From contig NZ_PZZL01000001.1 of assembly GCF_003046185.1 (NCBI RefSeq), positions 372,001 to 436,000 of the forward strand: a DNA stretch of 64,000 bases, written 5' to 3'. Positions 25,819-34,772 of this stretch are shown in pieces (position 1 is the stretch's first letter; every line of letters starts with the position of its first letter). This DNA is from Phreatobacter oligotrophus. Lineage in GTDB: Bacteria; Pseudomonadota; Alphaproteobacteria; Rhizobiales; Phreatobacteraceae. The notes under the pieces are model-generated. The model was given only the letters and a program-made list of their open reading frames with translations. It ran no database searches and was not told where the DNA came from. The position numbers were made by a program, and so were the translations under genes.

Positions 25819-27123
25819 GTGACCCCCTCCGCTCGCCTGTCCGCCGCCATCGAGGTTCTCGCCGACATCGAGGCCCGCCGCCGCCCGGCTCCCGATGCGC
25901 TGAAGGACTGGGGCCTCGCCCATCGCTTCGCCGGGTCGAAGGACCGCGCCGCCATTGCCAGCCTCGTCTATGATGCGCTGCGCCGCCGGGCCTCGGCCGC
26001 CTACATCATGGGCGAGGGAAGCCCGCGCGCCGTCCTGCTCGGCAGCCTCGTCCTCGCCCGCGGGCTTGATGCCGCCGCCATCGCTGCCCTGTGCACCGGC
26101 GAGCGTTTCGCACCGGAACCCCTGTCGGCCGAGGAGGCGCGCCGCCTCGCCGATCCCGACCTCTCGGATGCGCCGGCCGCGATTGCCGGCGATTTCCCGG
26201 ACTGGCTCGCCGAGGACCTGTCGGCCGCCTTCGGCGATCGGCTCGTGGAGGAGATGCAGGCGCTCGCCGCGCGCGCGCCCATCGACATCCGCACCAATAC
26301 CCTGAAGACCGAGCGCGCCCGCCTGCAGCCGCTGCTCGCCCATCTCAACCCCGAGCCGACGCACCATGCGCCGACGGGCCTGCGCTTCTCCGCCGGCGAG
26401 GACGGCCGTGGACCGACGCTCCAGGTGACGCCGGAATTCCTCAAGGGCCTGTTCGAGATCCAGGACGAGGGTTCGCAGGTCGTCGCCGCGCTGGTCGGTG
26501 TCGCGCCGGGCATGCAGGTCGTCGACCTTTGCGCCGGGGGCGGCGGCAAGACGCTCGAGCTCGCCGCGCTCATGGACAATTCCGGCCAGGTCTTCGCCAC
26601 CGACGCCGATGTGCGGCGTCTCGCTCCCATCCATGACCGGCTGACGCGCGCGGGCGTCCGCAACGTGCAGGTCCGCACCCCAAAGGGCAGGGGGGACGAG
26701 CCGCTGGCCGATCTCACCGGCAAGATCGACCTCGTCCTCGTCGATGCGCCCTGCACCGGCATCGGCACCTGGCGGCGCAATCCCGACACCAAGTGGCGGG
26801 TTCGGCCCGGCGCGCTGGACGAGCGCATGAAGGAACAGGACCTCGTGCTCGACCGCGCGGCGAAGCTGGTGAAGAAGGGCGGCCGCATCGGCTACATCAC
26901 CTGCTCGGTCCTGCCGCGCGAGAACGATGCGCGCGTCGCCGCCTTCCTCGAGCGCCATCCCGGCTTTGTAAGCGTCGACCCCGGAGAGCTTCTGGCGCTC
27001 GCCCCGGACACGCTGTCCGAGCGCGACGATCTCATCTCGCCCGCTGGCCTCGGCCTGCAGCTCTCGCCGCTGAGGACCGGCACGGACGGCTTCTATTGCG
27101 CCGTGCTGGAACGCTCCCGATGA
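25819..27123 (+). CDS. RsmB/NOP-type 5-methylcytosine RNA methyltransferase
   Basis: This is a 434-residue SAM-dependent RNA methyltransferase. An N-terminal NusB/PUA-like RNA-binding region is followed by the Rossmann domain with VVDLCAGGGGKTLELAALM (SAM motif I). The two catalytic cysteines are in DAPCTGIGTWRRNPD (Cys312, motif IV) and ITCSVLPRENDARV (Cys362, motif VI). It probably methylates 16S rRNA, at C967 or an equivalent position. Its stop overlaps the ATG of the CAP-domain gene (ATGA), so the two are coupled. Confidence 0.9.
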   Translation: MTPSARLSAAIEVLADIEARRRPAPDALKDWGLAHRFAGSKDRAAIASLVYDALRRRASAAYIMGEGSPRAVLLGSLVLARGLDAAAIAALCTGERFAPEPLSAEEARRLADPDLSDAPAAIAGDFPDWLAEDLSAAFGDRLVEEMQALAARAPIDIRTNTLKTERARLQPLLAHLNPEPTHHAPTGLRFSAGEDGRGPTLQVTPEFLKGLFEIQDEGSQVVAALVGVAPGMQVVDLCAGGGGKTLELAALMDNSGQVFATDADVRRLAPIHDRLTRAGVRNVQVRTPKGRGDEPLADLTGKIDLVLVDAPCTGIGTWRRNPDTKWRVRPGALDERMKEQDLVLDRAAKLVKKGGRIGYITCSVLPRENDARVAAFLERHPGFVSVDPGELLALAPDTLSERDDLISPAGLGLQLSPLRTGTDGFYCAVLERSR

Positions 27124-27581
27124 GCCGCCCTCAGGTCTCTCGCCGCATGATCCTGGCGGCGGCGCTCGGCCTCGCGCCCGCCATCGCTGAGGCCCAGCCC
27201 GCCGCGCGGGTATCGACCCGCGAGGCCGCCACCGCGGCCCGCCTCATCAACGCCTACCGCGCCAGCCGCGGCCTCGCCGCGCTGCGGGTCGATGCCCGCC
27301 TCAATGCGGTCGCCGCCGAGCATGCCCGCGCCATGGCGGGGGTCAACCTGCTCTCCCACGATATCGGAGGAGGCTACGCGGCGCGGATGCGGCGCCATGG
27401 CCTTCCGACCGCCTCGGAAAACATCGGCTGGGGCTATGAGACGGTTGCCGAGACCGTTGCGGCCTGGCGCGCCTCGCCGGCCCACGACGCCAATCTCGTG
27501 AAGCCGCATGGCCGCATGGGCCTCGCCCGCGCGGTGGCGCCGGGCATGCGCCCCTACTGGGCTCTCGTCCTCGCCCCCTGA
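27120..27581 (+). CDS. CAP (SCP/Tpx-1) domain secreted protein
   Basis: The 153-residue protein has a signal peptide (about residues 1-25; the RR at 8-9 could make it Tat-dependent) and a CAP domain. The features are LINAYRASRGLAALRVDARLN, AEHARAMAGVNLLSHD, ASENIGWGY and a C-terminal GRMGLARAVAP segment. Bacterial CAP proteins are secreted or envelope-bound and their activities are mostly unknown. It is translationally coupled to the RNA methyltransferase gene and lies 77 bases before guaA. Confidence 0.85.
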   Translation: MSRPQVSRRMILAAALGLAPAIAEAQPAARVSTREAATAARLINAYRASRGLAALRVDARLNAVAAEHARAMAGVNLLSHDIGGGYAARMRRHGLPTASENIGWGYETVAETVAAWRASPAHDANLVKPHGRMGLARAVAPGMRPYWALVLAP

Positions 27582-27658
27582 CGTCCTGCTGCCATTCCCG
27601 TGTTGACGGCTGAAATCCCGGACTTGCGCCGTTTGCGGCATGGTCGTAACGCAAGGCG

Positions 27659-29212
27659 ATGACCCAGCACGACTCCATCCTGATCATCGACTTCGGCTCG
27701 CAGGTGACCCAGCTCATCGCGCGGCGCGTCCGCGAGGCGGGCGTCTATTGCGAGATCCACCCCTTCCAGTCGGCGGAGGCCGCCTATCGCAAGATGAAGC
27801 CGAAGGGCGTCATCCTCTCCGGCGGCCCGGCCTCCGTCACCGAGGATTTCTCGCCCCGCGCGCCGCAGCTCATCTTCGACGAGAAGCTGCCGATCTTCGG
27901 CATCTGCTATGGCGAGCAGACCATGGCCGAGCAGCTCGGCGGCAAGGTCGAGGCGGGCCATCACCGCGAGTTCGGCCGCGCCTTCCTCGAGGTGCAGAAG
28001 CCCACCAAGCTCTTCGACGGCGTCTGGGAGCCCGGCACCCGCCATCAGGTCTGGATGAGCCATGGCGACCGCGTCACGCGGCTGCCCGAGGGCTTCGAGG
28101 TGGTGGCGACCTCCGACAATGCGCCTTATGCCGCCATCGCCGACGAGAGCCGCAACTACTACGCCGTCCAGTTCCACCCCGAGGTCGTCCATACGCCGGA
28201 CGGGGCGAAGCTGATCCAGAACTTCGTCCACAAGATCGCCGGCGCTAAGTCCGACTGGACCATGTCGGCCTATCGCCAGGAAATGATCGCCAAGATCCGC
28301 GCCCAGGTCGGCCGGGGCAAGGTGATCTGCGGCCTGTCCGGCGGCGTCGATTCCTCCGTCGCGGCGGTGCTCATCCACGAGGCCATCGGCGACCAGCTCA
28401 CCTGCGTCTTCGTCGACCATGGCCTGATGCGCCAGAACGAGGCGACCGAGGTCGTCGACCTCTTCCGCGGCCACTACAACATCCCGCTCGTCCACGTGGA
28501 CGCGTCCGACCTGTTCCTCGGCCAGCTCGCCGGCGTCACCGACCCCGAGACCAAGCGCAAGACCATCGGCCGCCTCTTCATCGAGGTCTTCGAGAAGGAG
28601 GCCAAGGCCATCGGCGGAGCGGAGTTCCTCGCCCAGGGCACGCTCTATCCCGACGTCATCGAGAGCGTCTCCTTCACCGGCGGCCCCTCCGTCACCATCA
28701 AGAGCCACCACAATGTCGGCGGCCTGCCCGAGCGGATGAACATGAAGCTCGTCGAGCCGCTGCGCGAGCTGTTCAAGGACGAGGTCCGGGCGCTCGGCCG
28801 CGAACTCGGCCTTCCCGACAGCTTCGTCGGCCGCCATCCCTTCCCGGGGCCTGGCCTTGCCATCCGCATCCCCGGCGAGATCACCCGCGAGAAGCTGGAC
28901 ATCCTGAGGAAGGCCGACGCCATCTACCTCGACGAGATCCGCAAGGCCGGCCTCTACGACATCATCTGGCAGGCCTTTGCCGTGCTGCTGCCGGTCCGCA
29001 CCGTCGGCGTCATGGGCGACGGGCGCACCTACGACCATGTCTGCGCGCTCCGCGCCGTCACCTCGGTCGACGGCATGACGGCGGACTTCTATCCCTTCGA
29101 CATGAACTTCCTCGGCCGCGCCGCCACCCGCATCATCAACGAGGTGCGCGGCATCAACCGTGTCGTCTACGACGTCACGTCGAAGCCGCCGGGCACGATC
29201 GAGTGGGAGTGA
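27659..29212 (+). CDS. guaA: GMP synthase (glutamine-hydrolysing)
   Basis: This is a 517-residue enzyme converting XMP to GMP. The N-terminal class I glutamine amidotransferase has catalytic Cys83 in GICYGEQ and the FHPEVVHT His/Glu pair near residue 180. The ATP-pyrophosphatase domain carries the PP-loop [10 protein letters not shown] near 225, and the C-terminal dimerisation domain ends [10 protein letters not shown], as in other GuaA. Full length. It acts after GuaB, whose gene is 5 kb upstream on the same strand. Confidence 0.97.
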   Translation: MTQHDSILIIDFGSQVTQLIARRVREAGVYCEIHPFQSAEAAYRKMKPKGVILSGGPASVTEDFSPRAPQLIFDEKLPIFGICYGEQTMAEQLGGKVEAGHHREFGRAFLEVQKPTKLFDGVWEPGTRHQVWMSHGDRVTRLPEGFEVVATSDNAPYAAIADESRNYYAVQFHPEVVHTPDGAKLIQNFVHKIAGAKSDWTMSAYRQEMIAKIRAQVGRGKVICGLSGGVDSSVAAVLIHEAIGDQLTCVFVDHGLMRQNEATEVVDLFRGHYNIPLVHVDASDLFLGQLAGVTDPETKRKTIGRLFIEVFEKEAKAIGGAEFLAQGTLYPDVIESVSFTGGPSVTIKSHHNVGGLPERMNMKLVEPLRELFKDEVRALGRELGLPDSFVGRHPFPGPGLAIRIPGEITREKLDILRKADAIYLDEIRKAGLYDIIWQAFAVLLPVRTVGVMGDGRTYDHVCALRAVTSVDGMTADFYPFDMNFLGRAATRIINEVRGINRVVYDVTSKPPGTIEWE

Positions 29213-29234
29213 CGGAGCGGTTGGGCGCGCCTCG

Positions 29235-29462
29235 ATGAGCCAGAAGGGATCGGTCCCCTCGCGCGAGCGCCGCATCAAGCGCATCTGCGTCCGCTACGGC
29301 CTGCATCTGATGACGGCGCAGAAGTCGTCGAAACAGGTGCTCGCCCATGGCGGCTACATGCTCCGCGATGCCGAGACCATGGCCATCGTGCTCGGCGACA
29401 AGGGCTATCTCTTCTCGGCCGATCTCGACGAGGTCGAGGCCTATCTCGACGCCTTGGAGTGA
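29235..29462 (+). CDS. Small conserved hypothetical protein
   Basis: This is a 75-residue, charged, soluble protein beginning MSQKGSVPSRERRIKRICVRYGLHL and ending DLDEVEAYLDALE. It lies 22 bases after guaA and 10 bases before the ArsC-like gene, so the three are probably co-transcribed. No known domain is recognised. The length, composition and tight spacing support a real gene. Confidence 0.65.
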   Translation: MSQKGSVPSRERRIKRICVRYGLHLMTAQKSSKQVLAHGGYMLRDAETMAIVLGDKGYLFSADLDEVEAYLDALE

Positions 29463-29472
29463 GACGAGCACG

Positions 29473-29826
29473 ATGACGGTCACGATCTACGGCATCACCA
29501 CCTGCGACACCGTCCGCAAGGCCCGCGCCTGGCTCGATGGGAAGGGCGTCGCCTATCGCTTCCACGACTTCCGCAAGGACGGGCTCGACGCGAAGACGCT
29601 CGGCCAGTGGCTCGATGTGGTGGGCTGGGAGGCTGTGCTGAACAAGGCCGGGACCTCGTTCCGCGCCCTGCCGGACGCCGACAAGGCGGGCCTCGACCGC
29701 GCCAAGGCGGCAGCGCTGATCCTCGCCAACCCGACGCTGGTCAAGCGCCCGGTCCTGGAGACCGGGGCCGAGGTGCTGGTGGGGTTCAAGCCCGAGATCT
29801 ACGCCAAGGCGCTCAGTCCCGGCTGA
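29473..29826 (+). CDS. ArsC/Spx/YffB family protein
   Basis: This is a 117-residue thioredoxin-fold protein starting MTVTIYGITTCDTVRKARAWL, the single-cysteine YffB-type signature (Cys11), followed by YRFHDFRKDGLD and LVKRPVLETG. ArsC relatives reduce arsenate with glutathione; YffB members have no proven arsenate activity. It overlaps the end of the convergent membrane-protein gene by 14 bases. Confidence 0.85.
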   Translation: MTVTIYGITTCDTVRKARAWLDGKGVAYRFHDFRKDGLDAKTLGQWLDVVGWEAVLNKAGTSFRALPDADKAGLDRAKAAALILANPTLVKRPVLETGAEVLVGFKPEIYAKALSPG

Positions 29827-30316
29827 TCCCGTCCGATCCCGGCGCGCCGCGGCGCATCGCGACCCAGATGCCGAGGCCGCCGCCTGCGATCGCCGCGATG
29901 AACGGTGTCCAGGCCGCGGCGTAGGCCCAGGCATAGCTCGAGAAATAGGGCGACCCGCGCAGGGCGTAGAACAGGGCGAGCAGGGCGACCGCCAGCACGT
30001 AGCCGCCGACCGCTCCCAGGATGGCGCCGAAGACGGCGCGGGGGCCGCGCCCCCAGGGCTGCGCCGGCGGGAGCTGTCCTTCGGCCCGCGCCCGATCGCG
30101 CCGTGACACCATGATGGCGGCCACCGTCGCCGCGACCAGCGCGATGAGGCACGCCACGAAGGGGCCTATGACGAAGGCGAGGCCCATGGCGGCAGCGCCT
30201 TCGCGCTGCGAGACCCGGAAGATGTCGAAGAGCACGAGGCCGATGGCGACCGTCGCGACATAGCCGCCGACGAGGCCGATCAGTCCCCAGATCACCGCCC
30301 ATGTGAAGGCGCGCAT
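29813..30316 (-). CDS. Four-helix membrane protein, hypothetical
   Basis: This is a 167-residue protein with four predicted membrane segments in two similar halves. GLIGLVGGYVATVAIGLVL plus FVACLIALVAATVAAIMV form the first half; GAILGAVGGYVLAVALLALF plus TPFIAAIAGGGLGIWVAM form the second. A charged loop of about 30 residues lies between them. The GAxLGxVGGYV repeat suggests internal duplication. No function recognised. The start at 30316 follows a hairpin that includes the ribosome site. Confidence 0.65.
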   Translation of the reverse strand: MRAFTWAVIWGLIGLVGGYVATVAIGLVLFDIFRVSQREGAAAMGLAFVIGPFVACLIALVAATVAAIMVSRRDRARAEGQLPPAQPWGRGPRAVFGAILGAVGGYVLAVALLALFYALRGSPYFSSYAWAYAAAWTPFIAAIAGGGLGIWVAMRRGAPGSDGISRD

Positions 30317-30319
30317 GCC

Positions 30320-30345
30320 GATGCTCCCTGTAACTGGGAGGCATC
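30320..30345 (-). promoter_or_regulatory. Hairpin overlapping the ribosome site of the four-helix membrane protein
   Basis: GATGC-TCCC (30320-30328) pairs with GGGA-g-GCATC (30336-30345), with a TGTAACT loop and one bulge. On the minus-strand transcript the AGGGAG just upstream of the start codon is inside the stem, so translation could be controlled by folding. The structure is visible; regulation is inferred. Confidence 0.3.
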
Positions 30346-30403
30346 GTTAGGGGCGGGGCGTTGCAGGGTGGCTGCGCCGCGGAGGGCGCGATGTTTCCGG
30401 CCG

Positions 30404-30952
30404 TCAGGGCGCGCGGGACGGGCGCGGCGGCGGCAGCGGCGCAAAGCCGAGCGCGCCGGCAGGCGGCGCAGTCTCTTCGACACGGGCCTGTTCGACCGGC
30501 GCGGCCGGCGACAGCGGGATCATCCGCGCCGTGGCGGGCGGAGCCTGCATCTGGATCGGTGCGGCGGCGGGTTCGGGGTCGGCCGGAACGACGATGCGGG
30601 CCTGGACCTTGTTCGGATCGGCCGTGTCGCCCGGGAGCGTCACGGGGCGCGAGGTGCTCGAGGCGAGTGAGGGAGCGGTCGGGGCCGGAGCGGGGGAGGC
30701 GACGGGGGCCGGCGGGGCCGGGGGCGGCACCAGGGCCGCGACCGTGTCGCGATGGGCGTGGGTGAAGGCAGCGGCGGCGGCAGCAGCAACGGCTATCGCG
30801 GAGACGAAGAAGGCCAGGCGTCGCCATCGTGCCCCGCGCAGGCGGCGCGCCACGGCGCGCTCGGTCGCGGGATCATAGGACATGCCGAGCATCGCATCGC
30901 CGGCTGAAGCGGCGGTCTCGGCGGCGGGTTGGGCTGCTTGAACCTGATTCAT
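30404..30952 (-). CDS. Single-pass membrane protein with proline-rich tail, hypothetical
   Basis: The 182-residue protein has a cytoplasmic N-terminus (MNQVQAAQPAAETAASAGDA...), one membrane helix at about residues 45-65 (RLAFFVSAIAVAAAAAAAF) and a long Pro/Ala periplasmic tail ending LPPPRPSRAP. RLRGARWRR before the helix fits the positive-inside rule. It could span the periplasm or be disordered. The frame is open further upstream, but composition and topology favour the start at 30952. Confidence 0.55.
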   Translation of the reverse strand: MNQVQAAQPAAETAASAGDAMLGMSYDPATERAVARRLRGARWRRLAFFVSAIAVAAAAAAAFTHAHRDTVAALVPPPAPPAPVASPAPAPTAPSLASSTSRPVTLPGDTADPNKVQARIVVPADPEPAAAPIQMQAPPATARMIPLSPAAPVEQARVEETAPPAGALGFAPLPPPRPSRAP

Positions 30953-31242
30953 TCGACCAATGGCACGCGATGCGAATGGGGCCACCCGATCCGGCACGTG
31001 TCCGGGCAAGCGGCTATGGCGATGAAGTCCCTTGATCCTATGCGCGCCAAATGTGGCGCAGATGCGGAGCCGAGGCAAATTGTCCCGCAGCCTGTGGATG
31101 GACCCGGCGGCCGACGGCTCGCCGCGCCGGAGACCTTCGCCTCACCCCCGCCGCGTTTGCGTCGGACAGGGGGAGTTGATAGGTTCCGCCGCTTCTGACG
31201 GGGGCTCGCGCGATCCCTTGGGCGCGGAGCTGGATTGAGACC

Positions 31243-31890
31243 ATGGCCGATATTTTCGACGAAGTTGAAGAGGACCTGCGCCGGGCGCGGTTCGAGGCCT
31301 TTTGGCAAAAGTACTGGACCGTGATCGTCGGCAGCGCCGCGGCCGTCGTGCTCGTCGTCGGCGGCTGGCGCTACTACGACCATCTCCAGGCCGAGCGTTC
31401 GGCTGCGGCCGGTGCGCGGTTCGAGGCCGCCTTGCGCCTGTCGCGCGAGAACAGCGCCGATGCGACTGCCCAGTTCTCCAGCCTCGCCGCCGAGGCGCCG
31501 GGCGGCTATCGCATCCTCGCCCGATTCCGCCAGGCGACCGAACTTGCGACCCGCGACAAGGCCGCAGCCGTCGCCGCCTATGACGCGCTCGCTGCCGATG
31601 CCGGCATCGGCCCGCTGATGCAGGACCTTGCGCGCCTGCGCGCCGCCTATCTCCTCGTCGACACCGCGCCTGCGGCCGATCTCGTCCGCCGCGCCGAGCC
31701 GCTGGCCGCCGCCGACGGCGCCTTCCGTCATTCGGCGCGCGAAATCCTCGCGCTGGCCGCCCTCAAGGCCGGCGACCGGGCCGGGGCCGAGCGCTGGATC
31801 AAGGCGATCCAGGATGACCGCGAGACGCCGCAGGGCGTGCGCGGCCGCGCCGACCTCATGTCCACCGTCTTCCCTGCCAGTGGCAGCTGA
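31243..31890 (+). CDS. YfgM-like tetratricopeptide membrane protein
   Basis: The 215-residue protein begins MADIFDEVEEDLRRARFEAFWQKY, has one membrane helix (about residues 26-45) and a periplasmic helical TPR-like region. This is the YfgM/DUF2133 pattern. In E. coli YfgM associates with PpiD and the Sec translocon and assists periplasmic chaperones. It is followed by a small lipoprotein and der, matching the widespread yfgM-bamB-der order except that bamB is not in its slot. Confidence 0.85.
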   Translation: MADIFDEVEEDLRRARFEAFWQKYWTVIVGSAAAVVLVVGGWRYYDHLQAERSAAAGARFEAALRLSRENSADATAQFSSLAAEAPGGYRILARFRQATELATRDKAAAVAAYDALAADAGIGPLMQDLARLRAAYLLVDTAPAADLVRRAEPLAAADGAFRHSAREILALAALKAGDRAGAERWIKAIQDDRETPQGVRGRADLMSTVFPASGS

Positions 31891-31910
31891 GCGATCAACG
31901 GAACCTTGCG

Positions 31911-32171
31911 ATGACCCTCCGCCCCGACCGCCGCCTCGTCCTGCGCACCGCCGCCCTCGGCGGGCTCGGCCTCATGCTGGCCGGCTGCGAGTCCCTGCAG
32001 GACATTCCCTCGATGTTCGAGCGCCGCCAGCCGCCGCTGCCGGGCGAGCGCCGCCCGGTCTTCCCGGAAGGCGTGCCCGGCATCGATCGCGGCATCCAGC
32101 AGCCCGCGAATTCGCCCAGCTCCGCGCCGGCCGAGCCCCCGCCGGCCCAGCCGCCGGCTCGCGGTCGCTGA
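31911..32171 (+). CDS. Small lipoprotein in the bamB position
   Basis: The 86-residue protein has a lipoprotein signal with lipobox LAGC (Cys26). The mature part is [20 protein letters not shown], then [16 protein letters not shown] and a Pro/Ala tail. It lies 20 bases after the yfgM-like gene and 10 bases before der. The LPGERxPVF stretch is similar to the leader region that precedes the beta-propeller in alphaproteobacterial BamB proteins, but no propeller follows. Role unknown; a link to outer-membrane assembly is inference. Confidence 0.75.
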   Translation: MTLRPDRRLVLRTAALGGLGLMLAGCESLQDIPSMFERRQPPLPGERRPVFPEGVPGIDRGIQQPANSPSSAPAEPPPAQPPARGR

Positions 32172-32181
32172 TCGCCATCCC

Positions 32182-33585
32182 ATGTCCTTCACGCTCGCTA
32201 TCGTCGGCCGGCCCAATGTCGGCAAGTCGACGCTGTTCAACCGTCTCGTGGGCCAGCGCATCGCCCTGGTCGACGACCGGCCGGGCGTGACTCGCGACCG
32301 TCGCGAGGGCGATGCCAGCCTCGGCGACCTTGCCTTCACGATCATCGACACGGCAGGCCTCGAGGACAGCCGCGAGGGCAGCCTCGAGAGCCGCATGCGC
32401 GCGCAGACGGAGGAGGCCATCCGCCTCGCCGACGCGATCCTGTTCATGGTCGATGCCCGTATCGGCCTGACCCCGGACGACCAGACCTTCGCCGAGATGG
32501 TGCGCAAGTCCGGCAAGCCGGTGATCCTCGCCGCCAACAAGAGCGAGGGGAAGGTCGGCATGGCCGGCGCCTATGAGGCCTTCTCCCTCGGCCTCGGCGA
32601 TCCCGTACCGCTCTCGGCCGAGCATGGCGAAGGCCTGAACGAGCTCTACGAGGCGCTGGCCGCCCTCATGCCCCCGCCCGTCCATGACGACGAGCCGGAG
32701 GACGACGAGGATGACAGCATCCCCGCCGGCGACCAGGAGGCGCCGCCGGAGGACCTCTCGAAGCCCATTCCCGTCGCCATCGTCGGGCGGCCGAACGCCG
32801 GCAAGTCGACGCTGGTCAACGCCCTGATCGGCGAGGACCGCCTGCTCACCGGCCCCGAGGCGGGCATCACCCGCGATGCCATCGCCGTGGACTGGGAATG
32901 GGGCGGCCGCAAGTTTCGCCTCGTCGACACGGCGGGCCTGCGCAAGCGCGCCCGCATCGAGGACAAGCTTGAGAAGCTGTCGGTGGCCGACGCGCTGCGC
33001 GCCATCCGCTTCGCCGAAGTGGTCGTCGTCTGCATGGACGCCGAGAAGCCCTTCGAGGACCAGGACCTGCGCATTGCCGATCTCGCGGCCAAGGAGGGCA
33101 GGGCCGTCGTCCTCGCCTTCACCAAATGGGACCTCGTGCCCCACAAGGGCGGCAAGGCGGCGAAGCTCCGCGAGGAGGCGGACCACTGGCTGCCGCAGAT
33201 CAAGGGCTGCCCCGTCGTCGCCAATTCGGCCGCCACCGGCCAGGGCCTCGACCGGGTGATGCAGGCGATCATCGACGCCCGCGTGCCGTGGCAGAAGCGC
33301 ATCTCCACCAACACGCTGGTGCGCTGGCTGCAGGAGACGGTGGACCACCATCCGCCGCCGGCCGTGTCCGGCCGCCGCATCAAGCTGCGCTATATGACCC
33401 AGGCCAAGGTCCGCCCGCCGACCTTCGTCACCTTCTGCTCGCGTCCCGAGGCGCTGCCGGAAAGCTACCTGCGCTATCTCGTCAACGGGCTGCGCGAGAG
33501 CTTCGACCTGCAGGGGACGCCGATCCGCTTCCACCTGAAGAAGACGGACAACCCCTACGCCGAGACGGGCCGCAAGATCCGCTGA
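32182..33585 (+). CDS. der: Ribosome biogenesis GTPase Der (EngA)
   Basis: This is a 467-residue protein with two tandem GTPase domains and a KH-like C-terminal domain. It is needed for 50S subunit assembly. Domain 1 has [12 protein letters not shown] (residues 9-20), DTAGLED and NKSE, where the usual Asp of NKxD is Glu. Domain 2 has [12 protein letters not shown] (about 203-214), DTAGLRKR and TKWD. An acidic linker ([11 protein letters not shown]) joins them. The C-terminus ends [18 protein letters not shown]. Full length. Confidence 0.97.
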   Translation: MSFTLAIVGRPNVGKSTLFNRLVGQRIALVDDRPGVTRDRREGDASLGDLAFTIIDTAGLEDSREGSLESRMRAQTEEAIRLADAILFMVDARIGLTPDDQTFAEMVRKSGKPVILAANKSEGKVGMAGAYEAFSLGLGDPVPLSAEHGEGLNELYEALAALMPPPVHDDEPEDDEDDSIPAGDQEAPPEDLSKPIPVAIVGRPNAGKSTLVNALIGEDRLLTGPEAGITRDAIAVDWEWGGRKFRLVDTAGLRKRARIEDKLEKLSVADALRAIRFAEVVVVCMDAEKPFEDQDLRIADLAAKEGRAVVLAFTKWDLVPHKGGKAAKLREEADHWLPQIKGCPVVANSAATGQGLDRVMQAIIDARVPWQKRISTNTLVRWLQETVDHHPPPAVSGRRIKLRYMTQAKVRPPTFVTFCSRPEALPESYLRYLVNGLRESFDLQGTPIRFHLKKTDNPYAETGRKIR

Positions 33586-33586
33586 C

Positions 33587-33606
33587 GGGGGCGCCGCAGC
33601 GCCCCC
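33587..33606. terminator. Hairpin between convergent der and oxidoreductase genes
   Basis: GGGGGCGC (33587-33594) and GCGCCCCC (33599-33606) pair perfectly across a CGCA loop, just after the der stop. There is no T tract, so it is only a candidate terminator for either strand. Confidence 0.45.
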
Positions 33607-33613
33607 ACCGCGG

Positions 33614-34225
33614 TCAATAGGCGACCGAGAAGCGCTTGCGGCTGTGCTTCGGGGTTTCGAGCTCGTCCACCAGCGCGATGGCATAGTCCTCCGCCGAGAT
33701 GGCGCTGTTGCCCGCCGCATCGACGAAGAATTGGTCGCCGCCAAGACGGAACCGGCCGGTGCGCTCGCCCGGCTGGATAAGGGCCGCTGGCGACAGGAAG
33801 GTCCAGTTGAGCGTCGGCTCGGCCTTCAGCTTGTCCAGGAAGGCGCCGCCGGCCTTGGCCTCGCCGAGATAGATCGCCGGGAACTGCGGCGTGTCGAAGA
33901 GCCTCACGCCAGGGGCCACCTCCAGCGAACCTGCGCCACCCACCACCAGATAGCGCGGAACGCCCGAGGCCTTGGCGGCACCGATCAGCGTGTCGGCGTC
34001 GGAGGCGAGGTAATGCACCGACGAGATCGCGGCGTCATGGCCGGCATAGGCTGCGGCCAGCGCCTTGCCGTCGAAGGCATCGACGGCCTTGGCCGTGACG
34101 CCGGGAAGGGGGGCGATCTTGGCGGTGTCGCGGGCGAGGGCGGTGACCTGATGGCCACGGGAGGACAGTTCGGCGAGGATGCGCGATCCGATCATGCCGG
34201 AGGCGCCGAGCAGGGCGACTTTCAT
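33614..34225 (-). CDS. NAD(P)-binding reductase (NmrA/SDR-a family)
   Basis: This is a 203-residue atypical short-chain reductase. MKVALLGASGMIGSRILAEL gives the GxxGxxG nucleotide motif at residues 7-13, followed by VTALARDTAKI for the ribose/phosphate. AAISSVHYLASDADTLIGAA and RYLVVGGAGSLEV are typical NmrA-like segments. It is divergent from an HxlR regulator with repeated GGTnAC operators between them, a common arrangement for redox- or aldehyde-responsive reductases. Substrate unknown. Confidence 0.85.
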   Translation of the reverse strand: MKVALLGASGMIGSRILAELSSRGHQVTALARDTAKIAPLPGVTAKAVDAFDGKALAAAYAGHDAAISSVHYLASDADTLIGAAKASGVPRYLVVGGAGSLEVAPGVRLFDTPQFPAIYLGEAKAGGAFLDKLKAEPTLNWTFLSPAALIQPGERTGRFRLGGDQFFVDAAGNSAISAEDYAIALVDELETPKHSRKRFSVAY

Positions 34226-34244
34226 GGGTGGTCTCCTTGTGGTA

Positions 34245-34316
34245 GTAACCAATGGTGACCAGATAGCTTTTGGTGATCACGGGCGAAAGAAGGCACTTTT
34301 CGGTCACGTGGTCACG
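34245..34316. promoter_or_regulatory. Operator cluster between reductase and HxlR genes
   Basis: GTAACCA-a-TGGTGAC at 34245-34259 is an almost perfect 15-base inverted repeat. GTGATCAC at about 34273-34280 is a perfect palindrome, and GGTCACGTGGTCACG near 34302-34316 repeats the same GGTnAC unit twice. Three related sites in the divergent promoter region suggest HxlR binding and autoregulation; the protein assignment is inferred from position. Confidence 0.45.
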
Positions 34317-34327
34317 CGGAGGGAACC

Positions 34328-34747
34328 ATGGGCGAGCCCCGCATCATCGAACTGCCGCCGCGGCCCTTGCCGAAGGACCTGACACCCAATGTCTTCGCGG
34401 CCGAGTGTCCGACGCGCCGCGTCCTCGATCGCGTCGCGGACAAATGGGCGGTGCTCATCCTGATCCTGCTGGCGGATGGCACCAAGCGGTTCAACGCGCT
34501 GAAGCGGATGATCGGCGGCGTCTCGCAGAAGATGCTGTCGCAGACGCTGAAGAGCCTCGAGCGGGACGGGCTGGTGTCGCGCAAGGTGATCCCGACCGTG
34601 CCGGTGACGGTCGAGTATTCGATCACGCCGCTGGGGCGGACGCTGCACGCCGCCGTCGATCCGCTGCGGATTTGGGCGGAGACGCATATCGCCGCGGTCG
34701 AGGCGGCACAGGCACGCTACGACGCGGAAGCCGGGCAGCGCGGATAG
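34328..34747 (+). CDS. HxlR family transcriptional regulator
   Basis: This is a 139-residue winged helix-turn-helix protein. FAAECPTRRVLDRVADKWAVLILILL, then FNALKRMIGGVSQKMLSQTLKSLERDGLVSRK and VEYSITPLGRTL are diagnostic of HxlR. The single cysteine in AECPTRR is the position used by thiol- and aldehyde-sensing members such as HypR and YodB. It is divergent from the NAD(P)-binding reductase and probably represses it. Confidence 0.9.
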   Translation: MGEPRIIELPPRPLPKDLTPNVFAAECPTRRVLDRVADKWAVLILILLADGTKRFNALKRMIGGVSQKMLSQTLKSLERDGLVSRKVIPTVPVTVEYSITPLGRTLHAAVDPLRIWAETHIAAVEAAQARYDAEAGQRG

Positions 34748-34764
34748 GGCGCGGGTTCGCGCCC
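34747..34764. terminator. Hairpin between convergent HxlR and SDR genes
   Basis: GGGCGCG (34747-34753) pairs with CGCGCCC (34758-34764) across a GGTT loop, starting at the HxlR stop codon. No T tract follows. Candidate only. Confidence 0.35.
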
Positions 34765-34772
34765 GCGCTCAC

